From Mantis religiosa (Eukaryota; Arthropoda; Insecta; Mantodea; Mantidae), in NCBI GenBank assembly GCA_030765055.1, contig CM060953.1:67817901-67881900 (forward strand): a stretch of DNA of 64,000 nt, read 5' to 3'. Of this stretch, positions 37,547 through 51,102 are shown in pieces. Numbering within the stretch: the first letter of the stretch is position 1; every line of letters begins with the position of its first letter. A program made the position numbers and the translations under genes. The notes beneath the pieces are model-generated. The model worked only from the letters and a program-made list of their open reading frames with translations, made no database searches and was not told the DNA's origin.

Positions 37547-37715
37547 GCCTCTTTGCTGTGGAGGAAGCGTGTGTGTCTGACATTCGAAAGGTCCCAAGTT
37601 CGAATCTTGGTCAATTTGAGTTATATTAATAAGTTTATTTTTTATTTACGGAGTTTTCACTTATCCTGAAAGATGATTTTCGGATAACTGCAAATTCTAT
37701 GGAGGTTTAAGGACG
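37547..37715 (+). mobile_element. SINE-A, diverged copy
   Basis: GGAAGCGTGTGTGTCTGACA, AAGGTCCCAAGTTCGAATCT (B box) and CTGAAAGATGATTTTCGGAT match SINE-A. The 3' part is truncated or too diverged to follow. Confidence 0.75.
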
Positions 37716-38329
37716 TGTTTCACAAGGACAGTACTCACAGTTCGGAGGATCACAGTTCGGAGGACGAGTCTATCGCGTATTGGTTTAAGGTCAAAATCTT
37801 GTTTAGTTACTTACTCCAATGCTTATTATATTTGCCACGACACATTCATTAGAGATATTGTAACCATAAAGAGAAGTTTCTCTCCTCAAAGAACGTTCGC
37901 AGGATATGCCCTGTCTTGCTCTCGAACATTAAAAGTTGAAGTGAGGAAATTTGCGATACTATATATGCCTCAGCACTTACTCCTGACCTGAAAAAATAGT
38001 GAAAAATGGTAAACAAAACAAAATTCTCAAGGTTTAATTTTGACTATTACTTTAGGGTTATATTTTACAGCTTTGCAATTGTTATTTTATTAAGATGAAT
38101 TGGTGCTCGTCCGGTTGAAGACCCATATATTTTAACAGGTCAAATTTTAAATTTGCATATGTAGCCACAGTAGTTCTAAAAAGGTGTAAACTGAAGATAG
38201 ACCTACTTAAAAATATTTTTCTTGAAATACCTAAAACATTCTATCAATATTTAAGTATATAGTATGTCCCATTATAATATGCTTATAACAGGTTACTTTT
38301 TTGTAACTCTCTTCATAAACTAACAGTAC
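37716..38329. other. Anonymous AT-rich spacer
   Basis: Nothing recognised apart from a local repeat of CACAGTTCGGAGGA near 37736-37763. Confidence 0.45.
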
Positions 38330-38512
38330 GCCTCTTGGCGTATGTGGTAGCGTGTCTGCTTGACATTCAAGAGGTCCAAAGGTCGAATCTCAGACAGATT
38401 GAGTTAACTGGAAAAGGTCTTTTTCCGGAAATTTCCTTTATTCTGAAAGGTGAATATCGGATAACTCTAAGCTCTGGGCTAATTTGAGCATCCTTTCCTC
38501 TATTATCCGGCG
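38330..38512 (+). mobile_element. SINE-A copy
   Basis: GGTAGCGTGTCTGCTTGACA, CAAGAGGTCCAAAGGTCGAAT, GAATATCGGATAACTCTAAG and TTTGAGCATCCTTTCC follow SINE-A in order. The last 50 bp of the family consensus are not recognisable. Confidence 0.8.
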
Positions 38513-39964
38513 TGATGCACCATAGTGCGGGAGGGTCGGGAAAGGAGAGACAACCTGTTAGCTTGTGGGGTGATCAACATAGGCTCGTTAATTACCTGTG
38601 TTACCCGTACGTTATTTAACCCTTCATAGCATCAGGCCTATTTTTACACAATTGGATAATGCTGCGCGATGTTTAATATGCACTAAGGTCCTGAATGTGA
38701 TACGAAAATATAATCTCCAGCGCCAATATGACACTTGTCAAGCTAGCGATTACTACAAATTAGAAGGTGATAAACGAATCACAGTGCTCGGGCAGTTACG
38801 GGACACCAACAGATAGGTACAGCAAGGTTATTGTTATTATTGTACTGTTGTGATTATTATTATGATGATGATCATCATTATTATTTAGTTGTTCTATGCA
38901 CAGCATTAATAAGACTGTAGAAGAGTGTATTATAGGTATATCTATGTTATCCTATTAATTTCCTGAAAGAAACGGCTGAATAAGTGATGTGTATTTACAT
39001 AACAAAAATATACTTACTTATTTAAATACATGTGAACATTGTATGCTCCGATTGTCTCTGAACGTGACTAAGGATTTGTATGATACTCGGAAAAGCCGTC
39101 ACTGCACCACTGCTTACCCGTCAACAGTTCCGAGAGCACTAGCGCGTATGAGGATGAGAGATGGCATCACAAGGGTGCACGCTGCTGCTGATCACTGGTC
39201 TAAAATATCTTTTTAATAACTTTAAACGATTGGTGTATTACTCCAACCACTGTAATGCATAGGATGCATTGTTTTTATTCAGCATAACGATAAAGACTTA
39301 CTAGACAAAGCGGTTATAAATAAAATATAAAAGCATAAACAAATTAAAAAGGAAACTAAATGGAGACTAAGAGGTAAACATTACAAGAAGTATTAATATA
39401 AGCTTGGTACAAACGTTTATTTAAAGTACATACGTTATAAGAGCATGTACTTCAGTGCCAGTTAATGCACAAAGCAAATTCAGGAATGATTTCAATGTAA
39501 AAATAAATAAAACTGTAATCATAAGTTCTATCCCTTTGGCGTTTCATTAAGGAAAGCCCCTGAAAACACATTAAAAAAGACCCGTCTTATTGACATGTGC
39601 CCATTCATAACAGACCAAAAATTGCCCCCTGGTTCTCTGCCCATGCAGCAGATGACGATGAGTATAGGAATGACGTAAGGAAAGGTTGTGGTAGAAGAGG
39701 CAACGAGGAGAAACCTGGAATCATCTACGGTCGGTCACTGTGGTTTTTCATCTTCCCTTTTTATAGGGTACAATACTGATCATTTATGGTCCTCTACCCC
39801 TTATGTCATTTTAGGATGGGTGTGAGGGAGACACAACTATGGATTCGAGAGAGGAATCCTAGGGATGGGTGTTAGGCCCAGTCCCCGGAATTAGAGTGAG
39901 GGAGGTAGATGAATGGAATGAGGGCGAAGTGGATGAAATTGAGCTTTTGGAGGAATTATAGCGG
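38513..39964. other. Anonymous spacer
   Basis: Contains a short ATT/GAT microsatellite at 38837-38884 and a G+C-richer unclassified block at 39600-39960 next to the LINE 3' end. No coding similarity is seen. Confidence 0.4.
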
Positions 39965-41215
39965 ATGATGATAAATTTGTGTTTAAGGGCGCTCAACTTC
40001 AAGGTCATAAGCGCCCGTTGAAAAAATTGAGGCAGAAGACATGTATTAATCTAAAGACTACGTGAAAATGTATGTATTAAAATAAACATTTAAAAACACT
40101 AAAAAGGAACTTAACACAACAATTGAGAAAACACAATATAAATGTAAATATAAAACAAAGATATATATCTATAACAAATATTGGCAGAAGCCAACGATAA
40201 ACTATGAAAAAAATACATATATAAAATAACATACTATAAAAACAAAAATGACTAAATCCTAAAATCAACTCTAGCGATGTAATGTAGAAACCTTTCCGCC
40301 TCAGAGTTACTGTCTGCCAGGATCTCCGTCAAGCTGACCGGCAGCTGCAGAGACTCCCGCAGGTGTGCTAGGTGGATACACTCTAGCAGCACATGACGGA
40401 CCGAGAGGGCCCGACCACACAACACGCAAATATGAGCAGGGACCTTCTGTAACAGGTGACTGTGAGAGAAGTAGCAGTGCCCAATACGCAACCGAGCCAT
40501 ACTTACTTCCTCCCGACGGGATAAGCGACAGGAGGTCAGCCAGTTATCCGGAAGCTCTTTCACCCTTCTGAGCTTGTTATTACACAGAGCAGACCACTCA
40601 TCACGCCAGAACGACAGTGCACCTCTACACACAAGCCCAAAGTCTTCCGTGGTGACGAAAGGGTTGTTGACATTCGGTTCTATGCTTGCCACCTTTGCTG
40701 TCGAATCCGCCACTTCATTCCCATGTAAACCTACGTGACCAGGAATCCATGCGCACACCACGCTAACGCCAGAGGCGTGTAAACCGTGGAGTGTATCCTG
40801 TATACGCTGCACAATAGGGTGTTGGTTGTACGACTCACGAAGGCTCTGAAGTGCGCTTAGGGAATCAATTAGGATAAGGCAATCACCTAACTTTCTTCGG
40901 CGAACATGTATAATGGCTCGGTATATTGCATACAGCTCTGCACTATAAATGGAAGTACTGCCATGGAAACCGAATGTATAGGGTTCGGCTCCATGGACAT
41001 AAGTACACCCAACACCGGTGGCACTTTTAGATCCATCTGTATACATTAAAGTACGGTCTTCATAGCATGATACAAACTCTAAGAAGAAACTGCGGATACT
41101 ACACGAGCCGTGTCACCCACCAGAAATCTCACTTACTGTGCGATCGAGAGGATATCTTTTTGTAAGCAGAGAGTTGACAGAACGTTCAAAGTATGTGAGT
41201 TGTTTGGCACCCTAT
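39965..41215 (-). mobile_element. I-like LINE, 3' end with RNase H
   Basis: 5'-truncated LINE. The coding part spans 40252 to about 41215 on the minus strand. A 3' UTR follows down to 39965, containing GGGCGCTTATGACCTTGAAG and GCGCCCTTAAACACAAATTT and ending in ATCATCATC, the short-repeat type of end used by I-like LINEs instead of poly-A. Upstream of the RNase H, in the same frame, LTKRYPLDRTVSEISGG is followed by one stop near 41110. Confidence 0.8.
40252..41046 (-). CDS. RNase H and C-terminal zinc motif of an I-like LINE (truncated ORF2)
   Basis: 264 codons, the longest credible coding segment of the window. RNase H catalytic residues are all present: D in MYTDGSKSATG (residues 3-4), E in IYSAELYAIYRA (about 36-40), D in LILIDSLSALQSL (about 60) and D in GNEVADSTAKV (about 112). 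The tail carries RLRIGHCYFSHSHLL (about 187) and a Cys/His cluster HICVLCGRALSVRHVLLEC (about 206-224). This arrangement is standard for the 3' end of I-type LINE ORF2. The enzyme would remove the RNA strand during target-primed reverse transcription. The ATG shown is internal. Reverse transcriptase and endonuclease are missing, so this is a dead 5'-truncated copy despite the open frame. It is well preserved, suggesting a fairly recent insertion. Confidence 0.88.
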   Translation of the reverse strand: MYTDGSKSATGVGCTYVHGAEPYTFGFHGSTSIYSAELYAIYRAIIHVRRRKLGDCLILIDSLSALQSLRESYNQHPIVQRIQDTLHGLHASGVSVVCAWIPGHVGLHGNEVADSTAKVASIEPNVNNPFVTTEDFGLVCRGALSFWRDEWSALCNNKLRRVKELPDNWLTSCRLSRREEVSMARLRIGHCYFSHSHLLQKVPAHICVLCGRALSVRHVLLECIHLAHLRESLQLPVSLTEILADSNSEAERFLHYIARVDFRI

Positions 41216-41279
41216 AACAAGAAAGTGTAAGTACAAACTTTTTAACTCGCAGAAAAAGGAAGTAAGAAGGAGGGCGAAA

Positions 41280-41410
41280 CCTTCCTGCCACTTATAATAA
41301 CAGGTGATGAAGCTTGGTTTTGCTGTTACAAGGCGGAACCAAAGAGGCAATCAATGGAACGGCGCCACAGGAACTTGCTACTCAACAAGAAAAGGGGGGA
41401 AAAACTCTGC
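41280..41410 (+). pseudogene. Small mariner transposase fragment
   Basis: Plus-strand LIITGDEAWFCCYKAEPKRQ followed by SMERRHRNLL matches the first catalytic motif of mariner (VTGDETW-H-Y-PE-KRQSMEW-H). Nothing else of the element is found nearby. Confidence 0.65.
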
Positions 41411-41894
41411 TCATAAGTTTCTCTTCTGATATTTATGAACTGCCGTATATGGATTTTCTGCTGAAAATTACGCCTATATACACCACTGCGAGATGGTTCT
41501 GACTAAACAACAAAAGAAAATTTGTGTTACACATATAAAGCTTTCCCTATACATACCTGAAAGTTTATTCTTATATCTGCCTCACATTAACCCATATAAA
41601 CATTTAGGGAAATACTTTTATTGCACATTTACAAAGGGAATAGAGGATAACAGCAGGCTTAAACGACAGCTCAACTTTTTAAACAGCTATCCGTATGCAA
41701 TGGCTTTGAAATTCCACACTCACTACATGATCAGAAAAAAAAAGAAAGATTAACGACCCCTCCCCCTTTCAGAAACGTAAGCTTGGCAATTCAGACTCAT
41801 AACAAGGGGTATCTTGGAAACGGTTAATTGCACAAAATATTTTATCTCTCATAAGTTGAGTGGTTAGCTGAAATTTTCAGTCATTATATTCTAA

Positions 41895-43460
41895 GATTGT
41901 ACCTGTCTCAAATGATTGAGATTGGCGCTAAAATCCTTGAAGAAGGAACTAATGAAGCACTTAAAATAATACACTCATTGGGAATTAAAAATAAGCTTTC
42001 GTTTAATCCCTACAAAACCTTGGCGATGATTGTCACCAGAAAAAGAAAAAGTGGAGCCCATTACTCTTACCATGAATAACGTCGACTTGAAGGTAGTATC
42101 TACGGTAAAATACCTTGGCGTTATACTGGATTGTAAATTAACATTTCGATCACACTTTGATTACATTGCTGAAAGAGCCAGCAAGCTCCTTGGTGCCCTC
42201 ACAACAACAAGACCCAACTGCGGTCTGAATTCTAGTATTCTTAAAATTATATATAAAGGTGCTGCAGTGCCCCTAATTTTGTATGGTGTATCTGCATTCT
42301 AGGATGTTCTTAATAAAAAATGGGCAGTTAAAAAGCTTGCACAAAATCAAAGGGGATTCCTCCTTCGTACAATTCGAAGATATCGTACAATCTCCACTGA
42401 TGCAGCTCAGATTATAGCTAACGTGGAACCTTTGGCTCTCACTGGTTTATCAACAGCAACTATTACGAATTTAAGACATGAACGTGAATGTGCGTCTTAT
42501 CTGTCTCACTTAAAACTACAAATCCCGTAGCATCCTACCACAGCAGGACACCCATCAATTTTTGTAGCCTGTTTAAAGGAACTATGTAATTTTCATAATT
42601 ATTACATATATAAAGAGGGTTCGCGTTACCAATTTGAAGATAACATATCTGCAATAGGATGTGATTTTGTTGTTTACGAAAACCAAACGGAACTAACTCA
42701 CTCCATGTTTAAATTGTCACCTGAATGTTCTGTATTCCAGTCGGAGCTCTTAGCAATTAAAGAAGCTATAAAATGGTGTACTATTAATGGGGACAGTGCC
42801 CGTATTCTTAGTGACTCACAATCAGCTCTGCTCGCTATTAATGATAAATACAATTTAAATTCATTAGCACCTGAAATCAGAATCTTGTTTCAAAATCATC
42901 CAGGACATATTTGCATGGGATGGCTTAAAGGACACAGTGGAATTTTAGTTAACGAGAGAGCTGATTTCTTGGCTAAGAAGGCTGCAGAATCCAATCCTCC
43001 TGTGACATACTAATTATGTCCTATTTCTAATGTAAGGAGAATAATACATCAACATATTCTTGAAGAATGAAACCAACAATGGCTAACAACTCCAAATGGA
43101 AGTTTAACAAAAGCAATATTTTTCCCTAGTCTATATGCCAGAGGAAAATGTGAAACTCTTGTTCCAAATTTTGTTTTGGCACAATTTTTAAGTGGACACG
43201 GTAAATTTGGTGAATGCTTATCGCGCTTTCACTTAACATCCAACCCCGAGTGCATGTGTGGTGAAGAATTTCAAACTGTGGTTTATCTCCTTTTCTGTTG
43301 TCCCATTTTCCGGAGGGAAAGACAAGAATTAATATTCAAGCTAGACTCCCTAGGAACTGAATTTTCTGCTCCGCTCACATCTTTGCTAATGAAGCCACAA
43401 CAGTATAAATGCTTCATGATGTTTATAAACTCAGTGTTTAAACGTCTGAAATAGTTTAAA
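41895..43460 (+). pseudogene. R1/I-like LINE, C-terminal half of ORF2
   Basis: Plus-strand relic starting after the reverse transcriptase active site. KNKLSFNPYKTLAMIVTRKR (about 41985-42045), VSTVKYLGVILDCKLTF (about 42090-42140) and ILKIIYKGAAVPLILYG (about 42240-42290) are the thumb region. RNase H follows with E in FQSELLAIKEA and D in RILSDSQSALLAI, and the last D in NERADFLAKKA near 42960. The first Asp motif reads YKEGS in place of YTDGS. The C-terminus includes AQFLSGHGKFGECLSRFHLT and a Cys cluster PECMCGEEFQT, ending at a stop near 43454. At least four in-frame stops or frameshifts break it. The 3' UTR ends near GGTTCAATAAATCTG at about 43590. Confidence 0.85.
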
Positions 43461-43595
43461 TTAATATACATTAGATTAAAACGTATTTTCTTCCTTCTAG
43501 TATTTAAAATATTTTTGTTGAAATTGTGTATTTTTATGTATCAACTCTAACCCTAATATACCACTGTGTAAAATAGGGTTCAATAAATCTGTAAA

Positions 43596-43925
43596 AAACG
43601 ATTTAGTCATCCAAAATGAAAATGTTCTCAGAAGATTCAGGATAAGCACTTGATTTGTAATTAACATATCTTAAACCCAAGATAATTTAATAATTTCTAC
43701 TGGGTATGTTGTAAAAAATATAAAACTTTTAGCTTTAAAGATATAAAGTTTGGTGGAAAAAAATGATTTAGTCATCCAAAATGAAAATGTTCTCAGAAGA
43801 TTCAGGATAAGCACTTGATTTGTAATTAACATATCTTAAACCCAAGATAATTTAATAATTTCTACTGGGTATGTTTTAAAAAATATAAAACTTTTAGCTT
43901 TAAAGATATAAAGTTTGGTGGAAAT
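43596..43925. repeat. Tandem duplication, 2 x 165 bp
   Basis: GATTTAGTCATCCAAAATGA at 43600 and 43765 opens two nearly identical units with only a couple of differences. The junction follows directly on the LINE 3' UTR end. Confidence 0.93.
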
Positions 43926-44604
43926 TTTAAGTTTATTGTCACTATAGCACCAAGGAATAAAGCGGTTATTTTAAGTTGTTCTATTCCAGCAAACACAAAC
44001 GATAGTAGCTGTTGGTTATCTTATTGCTTTAGCAAAACGTGAGTCGTAGCTCAAGCATCTAAACTGGAATTGTTATTTTCTCCGCACCATTTCCATCAGT
44101 AAGCAAGAAAATGGAGATCTCCCTCCCAGTTAGCTCCCGTCAGCAATATATCTTATTTCACAACGCGAGACAATGCCGCGAAGAAAAACAAGCGAATAAT
44201 TTCTGGGATCCACCCACAAAGGCGAGCGAGGCAGCCATTAAATTAATAGCGAGAGATTGTATCCAGAGTCAAGTACTGCATCTTAAGCGACTTAGGCTCT
44301 AATCTCGCCTGCTTAACTCTTCCCGCTGTTTCTGAAAACCTGCTCGTTTTGTTTCGATAAATTTGCATGTAAGCAGAAGTGTCCGCAGAAGTCCATCAAT
44401 TAAAGCAAACTGTGACGGGAGGGTTTGGTCATTAAGTCGTCAAGAGCCCCTCTTCACATACCCACCTTCACACGGCTCTCCTGTTCCACTAGATTACTAG
44501 ATTAATGCGTTTATAAGCTTTTGGTTAAGGGTTATCTTTGAAATAATTAACGGGAATAAAGGAAAAACAAAATGTTTATATAATAATAAAATAATAATAA
44601 TAAA
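43926..44604. other. Anonymous spacer
   Basis: A 63-codon plus frame at 44111-44302 lies in slightly G+C-richer DNA but is not recognised. Confidence 0.4.
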
Positions 44605-44847
44605 GCCTTGGTAGCGTGTAGGCAGCGTGTCTACCTCACGTTCAAGAGGTCCCGAATTCGAATCTCGGTCAGGGTGAGTTACCTGGATAAAGGTTTTTTC
44701 CGGGGATCTCCCTTATCCTGAAAGACGAATGTCGGGTAACTCTAAGCTCTATGGACACTGGGCTCATTAGAACATCATTTCACCCATTCCATTCATCGTC
44801 CGATATGACTTAACGTTGGAGGACGTAAATAAAAAAATAAAAAAATA
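44605..44847 (+). mobile_element. SINE-A copy with AAT-expanded tail
   Basis: The best preserved SINE-A: head GGCAGCGTGTCTACCTCACG, B box GAATTCGAATC, body GAATGTCGGGTAACTCTAAG and 3' end ACGTTGGAGGACGTAAATAA. The tail passes through AAAAAAATAAAAAAATAAAT into pure AAT repeats, so the neighbouring array probably grew from this tail. Confidence 0.9.
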
Positions 44848-46242
<1,395 letters not shown>

Positions 46243-46551
46243 ATATTAGTTTTTTCTCCCTTTCTCGTCAATGCTGAATTTAGGAGGCGCTTGGGTTCCC
46301 TCAGAGCGAGGGAGCCGAAGCGTCTGACCTGAGAGATGAAATCAGTGTTGAGGGGTCGGCCCAACGCCTGACATGAATGACTGATGGAGCAATTGGTAGA
46401 ATGATGGTGGGGGAAACCGGAAGACCCGGAGGGAACCCAACCCAGCGTCATGTTGTCCACCGGAAATCCTACTTTGCGGTCGCCTGGGAACTAATCCGGG
46501 CCGCCTAGTTGAGAGCTAAGTGGTCTAACCACTTAGCCATGGCACGGCCAT
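46243..46551 (-). mobile_element. SINE-D, copy 2
   Basis: Minus-strand head GCCATGGCTAAGTGGTTAGA, ACTTAGCTCTCAACTAGG, then GGCGACCGCAAAGTAGGATT, CGGGTCTTCCGGTTTCCCCC, and a second half absent from the copy at 36035 (CAGACGCTTCGGCTCCCTCG). It ends AAACTAATATTATG before ATG/ATT repeats. Confidence 0.8.
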
Positions 46552-46556
46552 AATGA

Positions 46557-46578
46557 TTGGTGATGCTGATGATGATGT

Positions 46579-46623
<45 letters not shown>
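46557..46623. repeat. GAT trinucleotide microsatellite
   Basis: About 20 GAT units with two interruptions. Confidence 0.95.
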
Positions 46624-47675
46624 CTGTGTTTCATCTTCCTGAACATTTATTCATAAATCCATGAAATTAATCTGGAGTTGATTTCAAGTAGATAGTTATA
46701 AGATTTTGTTCAACCTTACGATTATAAGTAGTTTATCTACTCTATTTTAGTAATTGACTTATCGTTCCAATGATAGCAATGACGTATTTCTTATAGAAAT
46801 TAGATAATGCTGTTTCAAGCTACAATTTAAAGCGAGAAGATGAAATGATTAAAGACGCCTTAAGACGTGGTCGGTCTACACTAGAAGTATTGGTTCAAGA
46901 AGAGCGCGTGTAAAGTTTCAAATTTAGTTCAATTAAGATCCAAATTTATAATTACCACGCTACACTAATAATAGATTACATTATAGTCTGCAAAAGCTAC
47001 TCTTTTCTCTCATTGGAACTGAATCGATGGAAGTGCATGCCTGCTTTGATTTCATCGGTTAAACGAGCCAGGTAATAAATTAAATGTTTACCAACATTTG
47101 AAGATTCTCTCATATTTTGGCAACCATGAATGCCAAGTTGTTTTATGATTATATACAATTTCTAATACTAAGGTTGTATCAAATATCAATATTGAACAAC
47201 ACCATATTCTTTAAAATTATTGCACTCACTACGGTTCATACCATAATCATCAAGCCTATTCTATGGAGAAAAATATCCACTATTATAGAAAACCCGACTT
47301 TTTCCACTGTTTATCTGGTAATCATTTAGAACTAAGGTTTAAGGAGTTAAAGGACATAACTGAATTCTTTCTGCTTCACTCGTCAGTACGTAAAAAAAAA
47401 GACACTCTAATTTCAGCCAGCGGTACTTTACCTCAGAAATTGTGTTCTTTCCTCAGTTATAGATCAACACGTTAACGACATCGTCCTACTCTGTGTTGCA
47501 AGGAATGCTGAAAACTTTGTGGTAGGGAAAACATTGGCATAAAATGGGCTATTCACAAATTATTTGAAAATTTGATTAGTGTAGCTGGATAAGAAAGCCA
47601 ATGTGTAAATCGTCGACAACGACATTTAAAACATGGAAAACATTTATTAAATGTGCAATTCTTTAGAGTCAAAAT
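46624..47675. other. Anonymous AT-rich spacer
   Basis: Nothing recognised. Two overlapping 70-codon frames near 47117-47475 look random. Confidence 0.4.
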
Positions 47676-47679
47676 GAAA

Positions 47680-47960
47680 AATTCAAAGCCATGGCCGGGA
47701 TTGGAACTAAGGCTCTACTGGTTTCCGTCCAGTTGCTCCTACCCATTGATCTACGATCGTCAACTTGCCGCCATGACATTAAATTCTCCATTTGACTCAT
47801 ATATTTGCCCGGTAAGCCACTAGGGGCTCTCGTATTCCGGATACACTGTCTGTGGTGACTTGCTATCATAAGTATTTGAGTCCCAAACTTCATCATTTAA
47901 CTCTTATTATCTTAGTTAATTGATGGAAATGAATCATTTCTTCACACTAGCCGTATAAAG
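47680..47960 (-). repeat. Repeat H, copy 3
   Basis: Minus strand: ACGGCTAGTGTGAAGAAATG, CATTTCCATCAATTAACTAA, GAATTTAATGTCATGGCGGC and a tRNA-like segment with a perfect 5-bp anticodon-arm stem ACTGG/CCAGT around ACGGAAA. The B-box region is TTCCAATCCCGGCCATGG. The end is TTTGAATTTTTCATTTTGAC. As in the other copies, the GGCTAGTGTGAA block lies just upstream of the start. Confidence 0.75.
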
Positions 47961-48272
47961 CATAAGGACGGAAACCCAGAGATCCGTGAATAAAATACTG
48001 GCTGGGGCAATTGATTTTTCATGTTGACTTAGGCTTTTTAGGCTTTTTATTTCTGTTCGATATAACTGGTGCCGGTACAATGGACCCGGCTTCGAGGCTC
48101 TAAACATTTGCATTATATTACATTTTTCAGTTCCTATTGGTTTTGACGTCATGTCTTTACATAAAGCCCATACGGCGTCCCTTTATGGGCGCACAGAGAA
48201 CAGCTTTAGTTAGTTCGTTTTCTTTTAGGTGTACCAGTTTTTCCTTGATTTTGTGTGATTTTATTTACATAT

Positions 48273-48276
<4 letters not shown>
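47961..48276. other. Anonymous spacer
   Basis: Nothing recognised. Confidence 0.4.

Positions 48277-48314
<38 letters not shown>
48277..48314. repeat. AC dinucleotide microsatellite
   Basis: About 18 AC units. It lies at the presumed 3' UTR end of the Jockey element and may derive from it. Confidence 0.95.
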
Positions 48315-48317
<3 letters not shown>

Positions 48318-48556
48318 GCACGCACCCACGTCCGTAGCACTCACACACTCATTTACGCACACTTCACTTTGTACACTATTTACACTCAGCTGTCCTGCTA
48401 TGCGGCAGCATGTCGCTCAGTTCCTTGGGCAGCAAGGGAGTGGCGGCCCCTGCCGGCGGTTTGTGAGGTCTTGGGCCGGGAATTTTGGGTGCATAATGGG
48501 TGGCGAGCAGTCCTTATTTACCGTATTTTCACCCGTTTATGTTTACGGTGTTTTAG

Positions 48557-51102
48557 TTAACCTTTTCTGATGTTATGGATTAAAGGGTTTGTATGCCGAC
48601 GAATGCGCGCCCAACTGGAGGAAGCTCTTTTTTCCAATGCCTCGGTGATGGTCGGGATGCGGACTTCTTGATGGAGGGAGTGATTTGTGGTACGGATGGG
48701 AGCGGAAAGGATTTTCCTGAGGGAGAGGTTTTGCAGTGTATGAAGGTATTTGATGGTTGTTTTGGATGCGTTTGCCCAGGCCACACATGCGGATAGAACC
48801 ACTGACAGATTGAACGACTTGTAGAAGATAACCTTCGAGCGGAGCTTCAGTTGTTTACTCCTAAATATGGGGGCGCACATCTTTAATCGCTGCCGCGATT
48901 AAAGTTCATTGTGCGTGTCAAAGTCACGCCGAGGTATTTGACCTGCTGACGGCAGTGCAATACTTGACCACCGATCGTTAGGTCCATAGCCAAAGGGCGC
49001 TGCTTTGAAAAATGGATAAGCTGGCAGTTATTTGCATTAATTTTGATTTTCCAGTCATGGAGCCGTGAAAGGAAGCGGTCAATATACCGCTGCATCTCAA
49101 ATAGGCCGAAACGAGGATTTTTATGGTGGTTGAATATTGCAGTGTCGTCACCGTACATGGCCACTTTGCAACTGGCGTCCACGGGGAAGTCGTTGGTAAA
49201 CAGTATGTACAATGGTGGGGACATGATGGCCCCTTGCGGGACGCCAGCATGCATGACTCTCTTCTTAGAGGAGCAGCCGCCCACTTGGACGTAGAAGCGT
49301 CTGTTTTCTAAAACGTTGTGCAGCAGTGCTAATGAATTTTGGAGTCCGGGAAACTTTCGATGCAGTTTGTAAATCAGGCCATTGTGCCAGCACTGATCTT
49401 ATGCAGCTTCTACGTCCAGAAATAGTGCCAACGTTGAAGCCCAATTGTCAAATTGCTCTGTCACGTCATCAGTTAATCTTAAGAGCTGTAGATCTGTTGA
49501 ATGTTGTTTTCGAAAGCCGATTTGGAAGTGGGAAATGTCATCCAGTGACGAAAAATGATTTTGGAGTCGAAGTCAGTATCACCTTTTCGAGCAATTTACC
49601 AATAGTAGACAGGAAATTAATGGGGCTCAGTTCCGAGTGTCAGGGAAGTAGTTTTGTTGCAAACAGGAGTTAAAAATGTTTAATGTGCACCAGGGCTTTT
49701 CTCGGGAGATGCTTGAGTTCCTCATTAGTCACCCTGTCCGGGCCGGTGGCTTTCCCATTAGGTAGCTTCCTAATGAGCTTGTAGACTTCCTGCGGTGTTG
49801 TGAGGGGCAAGTGTTGCGCATGCCTCTATGCCACCCAGTTTTGTACCCATTTCTGGACTTCCCGTTCTAACTCGGGGTTCCTCGCAGGGTTATCTATGAA
49901 TTTTTTTTTCCAGACAATCTGCAAAAACCTCGGCTTTCTCCTCGGAGGAGAAGTACAGGCTGAGGTGAGTGTGCAGCACCTCAGTGCCTGAGTTGGCGCT
50001 CGATGAGACTGTAAATGCCCTTAATAATTTCCACAAAGAATGGTACAAATGTTTGGTGTTTAACATTTTCTGCCCCCACTGTTCAATTTTGTTGAGTTTA
50101 ATTTGTTGCCGAATGATGGTGCGTAGCCATTTGGCTAGCACTTTGTACTCGGGCTGGCGGGTAAGCCGCCAAAGTCTGTTCAAGCGCCGCCTCCTGGCGA
50201 TGAGCTGCTCCACCTCAGGGTACGTGCAAAAACTGGGTGGGCTTATGGTATAGCTGGTAGAATTTCTTTTGGCCTAGTGTAGCGTGGCGGTGTAATTTTC
50301 AATGGCGGGTAAATGTCCGCCTCGCTGTAATATGACAGCCCAGGCTGCGCCATCCTGTGCTTTTCGAGCGTAAATTTATTCCAGTCTATATCTGCGCCCT
50401 TCAGAGGGCCGGCCAAACCTTGTCGTGATGGCGCTGCAGATGTCGAAATGCACTGGAAGAAGGTCGGAGTCCAGGCTGTGATACACAATGAAGTTGTTTC
50501 CTAGTGCCGCATATTTTGTGAGTGCGAAGTCCAAAATTTCAGGGTCGAAGTGCCCTGTATTGTTTCAAAATGTGGGTTCTGGAGGAATGTGAACCTCGAT
50601 GTTGTCACTCTCTGTTATAAGTTCTACCAGGAGATTTCCAGCCGCGTTCGCTCGGTGGGAGTACCACCAAGGGTGCCGGGTGAAATCTCCTGCAATTATA
50701 ACGTGCTCCTCCATTGCGAGAATTTGTTCGAGGTGTTGTCGGATACCGGTAGAGTGGGCGATAGAGGGCTACCAGCATCACCGTTGTCCTGTTAATACGT
50801 GCTTTAAGAGCCGTGCACTCTAACGCTCTTAGTGGTTACAGCGTGACAGGGGCATGAGCAACTTTGTTTTTTAGTAAAATGGTGGTTCCACCCCCCTGTA
50901 TGCCAATTCTGTCCTTCCAAAAAGTGTGGCAACCCTTGAGTTTAAAATTGTATTCTTGTTTTAATTTTTTTTCGCAAATAAATACGACATCAATTTTGTT
51001 ACGCCGCAGCTAGTTCTCAAGTTCGTGCTGCTGCCTGTAGATGCCGTCGGCATTCCACAGGAGCGCGAGAGTTAAAGCTGTACCTCCCCTTCGTTGAGCC
51101 AT
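48557..51102 (-). pseudogene. Jockey ORF2: endonuclease and reverse transcriptase, broken
   Basis: ORF2 starts at 51102 with MAQRRGGTALTLALLWNADG, the APE-type endonuclease start (LLWNADGI corresponds to LQWNANGI). An Asp/Glu-containing IDVVFICEKKLK follows, then GGGTTILLKN. The linker MEQLIARRRRLNRLWRLTRQ is near 50213. The reverse transcriptase includes HAGVPQGAIMSPPLYIL (about 49245), the catalytic box MYGDDTAIF (about 49165), VKYLGVTLTRTMNF (about 48905) and the thumb YKSFNLSVVLSACVAWAN (about 48810). The frame ends at 48557. Frames change at several points, including between 50243 and 51100 and between 49284 and 49890, so no full protein can be made. There is no RNase H, as is usual for Jockey. 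Confidence 0.88.

Noticed and set aside
48573..49311. Several overlapping frames on both strands inside the Jockey reverse transcriptase
   Set aside because: Shadow frames of the G+C-rich LINE coding sequence.
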